From JAOTVV01 sp039591075 (GTDB lineage: Bacteria; Gemmatimonadota; Gemmatimonadetes; Gemmatimonadales; GWC2-71-9), in contig JBDHEI010000063.1 in assembly GCA_039591075.1 (NCBI GenBank), positions 1 to 15,159 of the forward strand: a stretch of 15,159 nucleotides of DNA, in the 5' to 3' direction. Shown here piece after piece: positions 1-6,856 of the stretch. The position numbers and the translations under genes were made by a program. How positions within the stretch are numbered: position 1 is the stretch's first letter; the number at the start of each line of letters is the position of its first letter. The notes under the pieces are model-generated. The model did no database searches. It saw nothing but the letters and a program-made list of their open reading frames with translations, and was not told where the DNA came from.

Positions 1-857
1 GCCGGTGAGGTGCCCCACACCCCCGTGAGGCGGTAAGAGTAGGCGGTTGTGCTCGTGGCGGTGCTCCAGACAGTCCCGTCGTAGTGCAGGATCGTGCCGT
101 GGTCGCCCACTGCGTACACCTCGCTTGATGACATGCCCCACACGCCCCTGAGGCTCTCGGTCGTCCCGCTGGTCATACCGCTCCAACTCGTCCCGTCGTA
201 ATGCAGGATCGTGCTACCACCAACTACGAAGACGTCGCTCGATGAGGTGCCCCACACAGCACTGAAGCTGTTCGTCGTCCCACTGGTCATGCCGCTCCAG
301 GCGGTCCCATCGTAGTGCAGGATCGTGCCGTGGGTGTTTCCCACTGCGTAGACGTCACTCGATGACGTGCCCCACACAGCCCATAGGAGCTCCGTCGTCC
401 CGCTGGTCATACCGCTCCACTCGGCCCCGTCGTAGTGCACGATCGTCCCATTGATTCCCACTGCGTAGACATCAGTCGAGGACGTGCCCCACACACCAAA
501 GAGGGCTTCCGTCGTGCCGCTTGTCATCGCGCTCCAACTGGTCCCGTCGTAGTACAGGATCACGCCATTGTCTCCCACTGCGTACACATCGCTCGACGAC
601 GTGCCCCACACATCATACAGGGTCTCGAACGTCCCGCTGTTCATACCGCTCCAACTGGTCCCGTCGTAGTGCAGGATCACGCCGCTCCATCCCACTGCGA
701 AGACATCGGTCGATGAGTTACCCCACACTGCAAAGAGGTAGTAGCTCGCCCCGCTGGTCATGGCGCTCCACTCGGTCCCGTCGTAGTGGAGGATGAAACC
801 GTCCGAACCCACAGCGAAGACATCACTCGAGGAGGTGCCCCATACGTCCCAAAGGGG
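1..857 (-). repeat. In-frame tandem coding repeat, ~117 bp unit, at least 8 copies
   Basis: The plus-strand anchor TGCCCCACAC (encoding the VWGT core on the other strand) recurs, with small variants, at about 11, 134, 248, 368, 485, 602, 719 and 836. The spacings are 123, 114, 120, 117, 117, 117 and 117 bases, all multiples of three. A second near-constant block, CCCGTCGTAGTGCAGGATC, recurs in each unit. Length differences fall in the loop after the AVG strand: the unit carrying VVGGSTILHY is one residue short, and the unit carrying AVGNTHGTILHY is one residue long. The array continues past the left edge, so the copy number is a minimum. Confidence 0.9.
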
Positions 858-1268
858 AACAGCTGGAGGGACCTCCGCGATCCATGATGTGATCGGACCG
901 ATCTCTGGCGTTGACACGGTCAACAAGGCGTAGCCGATCCGTCCGTCGACCTCAGCCGCAATCGTCACCTGCCCGCTCGCCACGGCGGTGACGGTGCCAC
1001 CCTCGTCAATCGTTGCCACGTGCGGATTGAGGCTGGACCAGGCCACCGTAGGCGACGTGATCACGTTGCCCGAGGCGTTGCGCGCCTCGACGCTGAACGT
1101 GGTGGTCGCGCCGACGCCGGAGATCGACGTGCCCGCCGGGGTGACCTGCACCTCGACGGCGGGACCGGGCACGACCTCAACCACTCCTTCGCACCCGAGC
1201 CAGGCGGTGAGGCCGAGTCCGACAAGAAGAACGAGCCTACCGAGTAGGCGGTCCAGCAGGTCAGTCAT
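1..1268 (-). CDS. BIG2-domain lipoprotein with tandem propeller-like repeats (3' end beyond the window)
   Basis: This frame is open from an ATG at 1268 to the left edge (422 codons) with no stop, so the C-terminus is missing. A GAGG ribosome binding site (complement of 1276-1279) sits 7 bases before the ATG. Residues 1-26 form a hydrophobic signal ending in WLGC, a lipobox-like site with an atypical Trp at -3, so surface or periplasmic anchoring at Cys26 is likely. Residues about 38-119 read as a bacterial Ig-like group 2 (BIG2) domain, with a VAWSS strand and a VATID/GTVTAVASG core. From residue about 139 there are eight copies of a ~39-residue unit with core WGTSSSDVYAVG, ILHYDGTSWS and MTSGTTE. 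Such units are expected to fold as beta-propeller blades. The role is unknown; adhesion, ligand binding or surface display are guesses. Domain calls are firm, function is not. Confidence 0.88.
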   Translation of the reverse strand, partial: MTDLLDRLLGRLVLLVGLGLTAWLGCEGVVEVVPGPAVEVQVTPAGTSISGVGATTTFSVEARNASGNVITSPTVAWSSLNPHVATIDEGGTVTAVASGQVTIAAEVDGRIGYALLTVSTPEIGPITSWIAEVPPAVPLWDVWGTSSSDVFAVGSDGFILHYDGTEWSAMTSGASYYLFAVWGNSSTDVFAVGWSGVILHYDGTSWSGMNSGTFETLYDVWGTSSSDVYAVGDNGVILYYDGTSWSAMTSGTTEALFGVWGTSSTDVYAVGINGTIVHYDGAEWSGMTSGTTELLWAVWGTSSSDVYAVGNTHGTILHYDGTAWSGMTSGTTNSFSAVWGTSSSDVFVVGGSTILHYDGTSWSGMTSGTTESLRGVWGMSSSEVYAVGDHGTILHYDGTVWSTATSTTAYSYRLTGVWGTSP

Positions 1269-1529
1269 GGAGTGACCTCGGTTGGCACTCCACTAAGGTA
1301 GGATTCTCGGTTGGGCTGGGCTAGAACGCAACGGCCATTCGCAGCACCGCCACAATACGAGTGATGCTGTCAGGTTTGAGTTGAGACTTTGCGCTTTCGC
1401 TTTCCGAGTTCGTTGACGCCTACACGCACCGTCGCGCATCCCTCACCGGAGGCCGCGATGGAACGGACGGCAACTGAGTTTCAGCAGTACTCGTCGGTTG
1501 CGGGCTTCGCGCTCGCCTGCAACGATCGC
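1269..1529. other. Intergenic spacer with no recognised gene
   Basis: This 261-base gap separates two minus-strand lipoprotein genes. It should hold the promoter of the repeat lipoprotein and the 3' end region of the TonB-domain gene. I see no convincing -35/-10 pair with normal spacing, no strong hairpin with a T-run, and no RNA gene. An open plus-strand frame here (from 1389) has no family resemblance and overlaps the TonB-domain gene, so it was not called. Confidence 0.4.
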
Positions 1530-2357
1530 TTAGGGAAAGACCTTCCTTTCTCTGCTGCGCAGCGAGGCCAACACATCGGCGGTGAACGGATTCTGCCCCG
1601 CCCGCAGTGACGCAACCCAGGCGAGACGTTCCGACCGCTCCTGGTCGCTCATCGTCCAGTTGGCAAAGGCTGACAGATCGTCAATCGCTCCCTGGGTATC
1701 GCCGGTCAAGGCTCTGGCGATGCCGCGCGCATCCCTTCCCCACCCCTGAGTCGGAGCGACTGCGACCATGTGGTCGCAGGTCCAAAGCACCTCGGCCGCT
1801 TGCTCCCAGAGGCTTCCGTACCAGCACAGCGGAAGCCAGAAGGACGCAGCGCGCGCGGGCCGCGGGTCGAGGGCTTGTGCGACTCGGTATGCCGACATCG
1901 CCTCGGCGATGTGGCCGTCTCTCGCCAGATGCTCTGCTTGCATCATCTGGCTGACGGCCGCGGAACTGTCCACCGCGGTCACGGCCTCGTCGCGCTGAAG
2001 CTCGAACCTCACAGGGATCCGAACGAGGGTCTGGGCGAGATGGTCTCCGACGCGACCAGGCTCGAACCGGGATTCCCTCAGCATGACCACGGCGGGAGCC
2101 TCGAACGCTTCGTCCGACGAGCGGATCACACGGATCGTGCTCGGGACGACGGTGCCAGAGGTATCGACCATGGCCTCGAGCAGCACGGAGCCCTCGATGC
2201 CCGCCTCGACCATGGCCGGTGGATAGGCGAGCGGTGGGCTCGACACATGCTGGGGTTGGGTGGCGGCCGACGGAACGATCGATCCGGGCCGGGCGCACGA
2301 GGCCAGTACGAGTGGAGCGACGATCGCAATGGGAATCGATCGGAGCAACGCGTCCAT
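1530..2357 (-). CDS. Lipoprotein with TonB C-terminal domain and helical C-terminal tail
   Basis: The protein is about 275 residues from the ATG at 2357. That start gives a compact lipoprotein signal ending VLASC, with lipidation at Cys21. An upstream GTG at 2414 would add 19 basic residues before the signal and is less likely, though it has the better purine-rich leader (GGCGGTG). Residues about 41-120 match the TonB C-terminal (energy transducer) fold: PPLAYPPAMVEAGIEG, a VDTSGTV turn, then FEPGRVGD and a final RIPVRFEL strand. Residues about 133-275 are Ala-rich and helical, with a TPR-like look (AEHLARDGHIAEAMSAYR). A normal TonB has an inner-membrane helix and a Pro-rich linker, and neither is present. 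It may be a periplasmic lipoprotein that borrows this fold rather than a true energy transducer. It stands alone, divergent from the sugar run. Confidence 0.78.
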   Translation of the reverse strand: MDALLRSIPIAIVAPLVLASCARPGSIVPSAATQPQHVSSPPLAYPPAMVEAGIEGSVLLEAMVDTSGTVVPSTIRVIRSSDEAFEAPAVVMLRESRFEPGRVGDHLAQTLVRIPVRFELQRDEAVTAVDSSAAVSQMMQAEHLARDGHIAEAMSAYRVAQALDPRPARAASFWLPLCWYGSLWEQAAEVLWTCDHMVAVAPTQGWGRDARGIARALTGDTQGAIDDLSAFANWTMSDQERSERLAWVASLRAGQNPFTADVLASLRSRERKVFP

Positions 2358-2694
2358 CCAGCGAAGCGGGCGCCGAATAGCGCGATCGAAAGACGGCCGT
2401 CGACGGGAGGGCACGGTGTCACCGCCGTTGAAGAGCGCTCTGAACAGTATCCCTGTGAGGAGCTACCCCGACCCGAGCGACTGGTTCCGTCGTGGACCGT
2501 ATCTGCCCTTCTGCGGTGATCCCACGACGTGTTGGGCGCGAGGCCGCTACGCGCTACAACTCTGCTCCGGCCCGCGCTCAGTCCACACGCAGAAGAAGTC
2601 GCGTGGAGCAAATGGCGTCAACTCTCGTGGGGCTCTAGCCGTCGCACTCCTCGCGGCCTATCGTAAGGCAGTCCCAGCCGCACAGGAGCAAGCC
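2358..2694. promoter_or_regulatory. Divergent intergenic region, presumed promoters
   Basis: This 337-base region lies between the minus-strand TonB-domain lipoprotein and the plus-strand sugar run. Promoters for both are expected here on position alone. I could not find a -35/-10 pair with acceptable spacing: a TTGAAG at 2428 and a TATCCC at 2448 are only 14 bases apart. No clear operator palindrome is visible. The open plus-strand frame through this region is an upstream extension of the oxidoreductase frame and is not expected to be translated. Confidence 0.35.
2684..2688 (+). promoter_or_regulatory. Ribosome binding site fixing the oxidoreductase start
   Basis: AGGAG lies 6 bases before the ATG at 2695. 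The protein beginning there opens directly with a Tat signal, so this site rejects the much longer in-frame extension back to 2260. Confidence 0.75.
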
Positions 2695-4020
2695 ATGACA
2701 TCGCGACGCCGTTTCGTGCGTGACTCCGGCACTGTCCTCGGGGCAATGATGGTCCCCCGCGTCCTGCGGGCCCGGGCCGAAAGGGTAGCTCCCAGCGACC
2801 AGGTCCGCGTCGGGGTGATCGGCTGCAACGGGATGGGATTCCAAAACCTGCGCTCCATCCTCAAAATCCCCGAGGTGGAGTGCGGAGCGCTCTGCGATGT
2901 CGATGCCTCGGTGCTGAACCGGCGCGCGGCGCGCGTCCAGCAGGACACCGGGGTCAAACCCGCCCTCTACGCCGACTTCCGCCGCCTCCTCGACGATCCG
3001 GACATCGATGCGGTCATCATCGGGACTCCGGATCACTGGCACTGCCTCATCATGGTCATGGCCTGCGAGGCAGGGAAAGACGTGTACGTGGAAAAGCCGC
3101 TCGCCAATTCGATTGGCGAGTGCGGTCTGATGGTCGCGGCTGCGGAGCGATATGGCACGGTCGTCCAAGCTGGGCAATGGCAGCGGAGCGGATCGCATTG
3201 GAGCGACGCGGCCGCGTATGCGCGGTCGGGAGAGATCGGGCGCATCCGCCTGGTCAAAGCCTGGGCGTACCAGGGCTGGATGAAGGCGATACCCGTGAAA
3301 CCGGATGAACCGGTTCCAGAAGGGGTGGACTACGATATGTGGCTCGGTCCGGCCCCGGTCCGCCCGTTCAACCCCAACCGGTTCCACTTCAATTTCCGCT
3401 GGTTCTGGGACTACGCCGGGGGGCTCATGACCGACTGGGGCGTGCACATGATCGACATGGTGCACTACGGCATGGGTGACCGGGGCCCGACTCGTGTGAT
3501 GGCGAACGGGGGGAAGTTCGCTTACCCCGACGACGCGTCCGAGACACCGGACACGATGCAGGCCGCTTTTGAGTTCGACGACTATTCGATGCTGTGGGAA
3601 CACGCGACGGGGATCGATCTCGGGCCGTACGAGCGCAACCACGGCGTCGCGTTCATCGGGAATCGCGGCACGGTCGTCGTGGACCGCGGCAAGTGGGAGG
3701 TGCTCCCGGAAACCGAAGACATCGACGGTAAGCGCTCATACCTGACCACGCCGATGCCCGTCCAGCAACGACGGGACGACGGCGGGCTCGATGCCCATAT
3801 GGTGAACTTCGTCGAGTGCATCAAGAGCCGACGGCAGCCGACGTGCAACGCCGCGGTCGCCGCGCGCGCGGCGGTGACTGCTCATCTCGGCAACATCGCG
3901 TTCAAGACGGGACGCCGGCTGACGTGGGACGACGCCGCACAGTCGTTCCCGGGTGACGCGCAAGCGAACGCCCTGCTGCGGCCCACGTACCGGGCGCCGT
4001 GGAAGCTCCCGTCGGTATGA
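2695..4020 (+). CDS. Tat-exported Gfo/Idh/MocA-family oxidoreductase
   Basis: This is a 441-residue NAD(P)-dependent sugar or polyol dehydrogenase-like protein. Residues 3-9 (SRRRFVR) form a twin-arginine motif followed by a hydrophobic stretch, so it should be exported folded to the periplasm with its cofactor. The Rossmann loop GVIGCNGMG is at 40-48. The family EKP motif is at 133-135, with Lys134 as predicted catalytic lysine. A TDWGVHMID motif supplies Asp247 and His251, the usual Asp/His pair. Length and motifs fit the large environmental clade of Tat-type members. It opens a run whose next gene begins inside its stop codon (ATGA overlap) and encodes a DUF1080 protein. That pairing suggests oxidation of a glycoside at C3, as known for some relatives. 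The substrate is not determinable from sequence, and the 3-keto chemistry is inference. Confidence 0.92.
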   Translation: MTSRRRFVRDSGTVLGAMMVPRVLRARAERVAPSDQVRVGVIGCNGMGFQNLRSILKIPEVECGALCDVDASVLNRRAARVQQDTGVKPALYADFRRLLDDPDIDAVIIGTPDHWHCLIMVMACEAGKDVYVEKPLANSIGECGLMVAAAERYGTVVQAGQWQRSGSHWSDAAAYARSGEIGRIRLVKAWAYQGWMKAIPVKPDEPVPEGVDYDMWLGPAPVRPFNPNRFHFNFRWFWDYAGGLMTDWGVHMIDMVHYGMGDRGPTRVMANGGKFAYPDDASETPDTMQAAFEFDDYSMLWEHATGIDLGPYERNHGVAFIGNRGTVVVDRGKWEVLPETEDIDGKRSYLTTPMPVQQRRDDGGLDAHMVNFVECIKSRRQPTCNAAVAARAAVTAHLGNIAFKTGRRLTWDDAAQSFPGDAQANALLRPTYRAPWKLPSV

Positions 4021-4832
4021 GGAGAGGGAGCGCTTGCCTCGTGCTGGTCCTTGCAGTCCTGCCGGCGATCGGCGCCGGTTGCAACAGCACCCGGGATGCA
4101 GGTGACGACACCATGGACACGCCATCCCTCGATGGAAACGCCACCTCTCCATCGCAGCGCCCCGAAGAGACCGAGGTCTGGGAGCCGGTGCCACCGGTGG
4201 TCGTGCCCGGCTGGAACGGCGCTCCTCCGTCGGATGCCATCGTGCTGTTCGACGGCAGCGATCTCTCGGCGTGGAGCGCGGAGGACGGCAGTGCCGCGGG
4301 ATGGCGCGTCGAGGGTGGCGCCATGACCGTCGTGCCCGGGGCCGGCAACATCCGGACGCGCCGTGGATTCGGCGACCTTCAGCTCCACATCGAGTGGCGC
4401 ACGCCGGCGGAGATCTCGGGCGACGGCCAAGGTCGGGGCAACAGTGGCATCTACTTCATGGAGCGCTACGAACTCCAGGTCCTCGATTCGTACGACAACC
4501 GCACCTACTCCAACGGGCAGGCGGGCGCGATCTACAAGCAACACATCCCGATGGTGAACGCGTCCCGCGCACCCGGCGAGTGGCAGCACTACGACGTGGC
4601 ATTCACCGCCCCGCGCTTCGGCGCGGATGGGTCGCTCGCAAGCCCCGCCTCCATGATCGTGTTCCACAACGGCGTGCTGATCCAGAACCACGTCGAGCTC
4701 CGGGGCCCCACGAGCTACATCGGCGAGCCGCCATACGAGGCGCACGCCGACCGGGCTCCGCTCCTCCTGCAGGACCACGGCAATCCAGTCAGCTACCGGA
4801 ACATCTGGGTGCGGGAAATCTCGGCATGGTGA
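4017..4832 (+). CDS. DUF1080 lipoprotein, 3-keto-disaccharide hydrolase-like
   Basis: This 271-residue protein starts at ATG 4017, which shares bases with the TGA of the preceding gene. A GTG at 3999 in the same frame would add six residues and obscure the signal. The N-terminus (RRGSACLVLVLAVLPAIGAGC) looks like a lipoprotein signal with Cys22; the -3 position is Gly rather than Leu. A Thr/Pro/Glu-rich linker runs to about residue 75. The DUF1080 (concanavalin-like) domain spans about 78-270, opening with FDGSDLSAWS and containing GNSGIYFMERYELQVLDS, AGAIYKQ, WQHYDV, VELRGPT and LLLQDHGNPVSYRNIW. Characterised family members hydrolyse 3-keto-glycosides made by Gfo/Idh/MocA enzymes, which matches the coupled upstream gene. 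It probably acts at the outer membrane or in the periplasm. The family call is firm; the exact substrate is open. Confidence 0.92.
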   Translation: MRRGSACLVLVLAVLPAIGAGCNSTRDAGDDTMDTPSLDGNATSPSQRPEETEVWEPVPPVVVPGWNGAPPSDAIVLFDGSDLSAWSAEDGSAAGWRVEGGAMTVVPGAGNIRTRRGFGDLQLHIEWRTPAEISGDGQGRGNSGIYFMERYELQVLDSYDNRTYSNGQAGAIYKQHIPMVNASRAPGEWQHYDVAFTAPRFGADGSLASPASMIVFHNGVLIQNHVELRGPTSYIGEPPYEAHADRAPLLLQDHGNPVSYRNIWVREISAW

Positions 4833-5812
4833 CGAAGCCGCCCCAGCGAGTCGAGCCACTGATCGTTGGCCGGGGCGGGGCCGGGAAGGCCCTCCGCCAT
4901 GCCCTCGCGATGTACCCCGACGAGGTGGCACCGGCACTATGGCTGGAACGCGGGGCGCCGCTCCCTCGGCCGGAGCAGCCCGACCTGGCATTGCTCGTCG
5001 TGGCAGGGCCACACGCGCTCCACGCGCCACGTCTGCTCGAGGCGGCCGACCGCGGATACCGGTTTGCCATCTGCGAGAAGCCAGCCGCCGTCGACTTTGA
5101 CCAGATCGAGGCGCTCGACGAACTCCCAATGGCCGTGTGGATCTGCCACGGATACCGTCTTCTCTGGGGGCCTCAGGAGTTGAAGCGAGCGGTCGCCGCA
5201 GGACGCTTCGGCACGCTCATGTCGATCGAGGGTCGTTACTGGCAATCGAGCGCCACCCGGACACCCACCGGAGGCTCTTGGAAGGACGCTCCCGAACTCG
5301 GCGGGCGATTCGATGTGCTGCTCGACTTGGCCACACACTGGGCCGATCTGGTCACCCACATCTACGGATGCCTGCCCGACACAACCTCGGTGCGCAGATG
5401 GTTCGTGAATGCGGCTTCACCGCATCGGGACACCCACCTTCACCTGACGATGGAGTTCGCCGATCTCGTCAGCTTCGGCTCGATATCGAAGACCGTGCAC
5501 GGGACTGGAAACAGGCTGGAGTTGGAGATCATCGGCGAACGCGCGTCGGCAAGTTGGTCATTCGAACGGCCCGACGTGATCGTCTGGGGCAACGGCGGGT
5601 CGCGCTCGACCCAGGTTCGCACCGAAGCGGCGCTCCCGGCGCGTCCGGCGCCGTTTCACAGCCTCGGTTGGATGGAAGGCTACGGACGCCTGGTGGGCGA
5701 GGTGGTGGCGCACATGCACGGGAGCCGCACGGCGGACGCCCCGACGCTGCAGGAGCATCTCGACATTGTGCGGTGTCTGCTCGAGGCCGCCGATCGCGAA
5801 CGTGCACGCTGA
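4826..5812 (+). CDS. Cytosolic Gfo/Idh/MocA-like protein with compact NAD domain
   Basis: The protein is 328 residues from ATG 4826, overlapping the DUF1080 gene by 7 bases; a GTG at 4829 is also in frame. No signal peptide is visible. A glycine-rich loop VGRGGAGKA lies at about 14-22. The stretch to the next recognisable strand (DLALLVVAGPHALHA) is much shorter than normal, so the second and third strands of the Rossmann half appear reduced. The CEKPAAVD motif supplies the usual lysine, and LDLATHWADL gives an Asp and His at the usual catalytic spot. The C-terminal half fits the family alpha/beta domain. It may act on the keto-sugar or glycoside produced by its two partners, for example by reducing it, but this is inference. 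Loss of normal cofactor binding and a non-enzymatic role cannot be excluded. Confidence 0.83.
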   Translation: MVTKPPQRVEPLIVGRGGAGKALRHALAMYPDEVAPALWLERGAPLPRPEQPDLALLVVAGPHALHAPRLLEAADRGYRFAICEKPAAVDFDQIEALDELPMAVWICHGYRLLWGPQELKRAVAAGRFGTLMSIEGRYWQSSATRTPTGGSWKDAPELGGRFDVLLDLATHWADLVTHIYGCLPDTTSVRRWFVNAASPHRDTHLHLTMEFADLVSFGSISKTVHGTGNRLELEIIGERASASWSFERPDVIVWGNGGSRSTQVRTEAALPARPAPFHSLGWMEGYGRLVGEVVAHMHGSRTADAPTLQEHLDIVRCLLEAADRERAR

Positions 5813-5836
5813 AGCCTCGCTGGGAACGATTCGGTT

Positions 5837-5842
5837 GGGAGG
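5837..5842 (+). promoter_or_regulatory. Ribosome binding site for the deacetylase gene
   Basis: GGGAGG lies 6 bases before GTG 5849, so it favours that start over the GTG at 5843, which would overlap it. Confidence 0.65.
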
Positions 5843-5848
5843 GTGACC

Positions 5849-6784
5849 GTGAAGATCATCGCAATTGCAGCCATGCTTTGTGGATTCATCTCCTTGGTGG
5901 CACCCTCCGGTGTGGAGGGACAGAAGACCATGGCCGAAAAGCTGGGTTATGAAGCGGACGAAAAGCTCCTGATCGTCCATGCGGACGACATCGGGGTGGC
6001 CCGGTCCGTCAACATCGCATCGGCACGAGCGTTCGAGAGCGGGGGGGTCACCTCGGGGAGCGTCATGGTACCCTGTCCGTGGTTCCCCGATTTTGCGGCG
6101 TACTACAGGGAGCATCAACCCTTGGATGTGGGGATCCACGTTACCCTCACGGCAGAATGGGACTACTACAAATGGGGCGGCATTTCACCGGCCGGAGAGA
6201 TTCCCAGCCTCCTGGATGAGAACGGGTATTTCTATTCGACCGTGGAGGAGGTGGGCGAGCACGCCGACCCGGCAGAGGTTGAAAAGGAGATCAGGGCGCA
6301 GATCGAACGTGCCCTGGCGCTGGGGATCAGGCCGACCCACCTGGATACGCACATGGGCAGCGTGATGGCCACACCTGAACTGGTCCAGATCTACCTGAAG
6401 CTCGGGAGAGAATACGACCTCCCCGTGCTGGTGATCTCCGGCAGCTGGTTACAGGATGCCCCTGACGACATCCGGGATGCCGTTGCCGCCGAACATCCAC
6501 TACTGGATGGACTGTACATGATGGTTGCCGATGATCCTGCCAAGACGTGGAGCGAGGCATACGGTGAGATGATCGCCGCGATGGGACCCGGGCTGAACCA
6601 GCTCATTGTCCACCTGGCAATTGACGACACCGAGATGCAGGCCGTTACCGTTAACCACCCGGATTTCGGATCGGCTTGGCGGCAGAAGGACCTGGATTTC
6701 GTGACGAGTAAGGAATTCAGAGCTCTGCTGGAGGCCCACGATATCACGCTGGTGTCGTGGGACCAGGTCCGGAAGGTGATGTAG
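5849..6784 (+). CDS. YdjC/ChbG-family carbohydrate deacetylase-like protein with signal peptide
   Basis: This 311-residue protein starts at GTG 5849. Residues 1-24 form a Sec-type signal (MKIIAIAAMLCGFISLV). The YdjC/ChbG hallmarks follow: HADDIG at 44-49 (Asp46/Asp47), GIHVTLT at 95-101 (His97) and THLDTHMG at 163-170 (His164/His168), which together form the divalent-metal site. Characterised relatives remove acetyl groups from chitooligosaccharides or similar sugars. Known ChbG is cytosolic, so an exported form is notable. The second His cluster reads HLDTHMG rather than the usual HxDxHxH. It starts 36 bases after the oxidoreductase-like gene and 72 bases ahead of the GH3 gene. G+C is lower than in its neighbours (sampled rows 53-55%). 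The true substrate is unknown. Confidence 0.86.
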   Translation: MKIIAIAAMLCGFISLVAPSGVEGQKTMAEKLGYEADEKLLIVHADDIGVARSVNIASARAFESGGVTSGSVMVPCPWFPDFAAYYREHQPLDVGIHVTLTAEWDYYKWGGISPAGEIPSLLDENGYFYSTVEEVGEHADPAEVEKEIRAQIERALALGIRPTHLDTHMGSVMATPELVQIYLKLGREYDLPVLVISGSWLQDAPDDIRDAVAAEHPLLDGLYMMVADDPAKTWSEAYGEMIAAMGPGLNQLIVHLAIDDTEMQAVTVNHPDFGSAWRQKDLDFVTSKEFRALLEAHDITLVSWDQVRKVM

Positions 6785-6840
6785 CTGTACGGAGATCGTT
6801 ATCGCCCGTCTGGCGACGAGGTCGCGGGCATCTCGGAGAT

Positions 6841-6847
6841 GGGAGGG
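6841..6847 (+). promoter_or_regulatory. Ribosome binding site for the GH3 gene
   Basis: GGGAGGG lies 9 bases before ATG 6857. The alternative ATG at 6839 overlaps this site and has a purine block immediately against it, so 6857 is preferred. Confidence 0.6.
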
Positions 6848-6856
6848 TTTTGTCAG

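Noticed and set aside
435..796. Plus-strand open frames rich in Arg/Ser/His across the repeat array
   Set aside because: They are antisense images of the repeat lipoprotein, lack ribosome binding sites and resemble no family.
1..857. Regularly spaced repeats that might suggest a CRISPR array
   Set aside because: The period is about 117 bases, units are contiguous and in frame, and the minus strand encodes a continuous protein through all of them.
1389..1610. Small plus-strand open frame, 73 codons
   Set aside because: It overlaps the 3' end of the TonB-domain gene, has no ribosome binding site and no recognisable motif.
2260..2694. In-frame upstream extension of the first oxidoreductase
   Set aside because: It is antisense to the TonB-domain lipoprotein, and the Tat signal and AGGAG site mark 2695 as the start.
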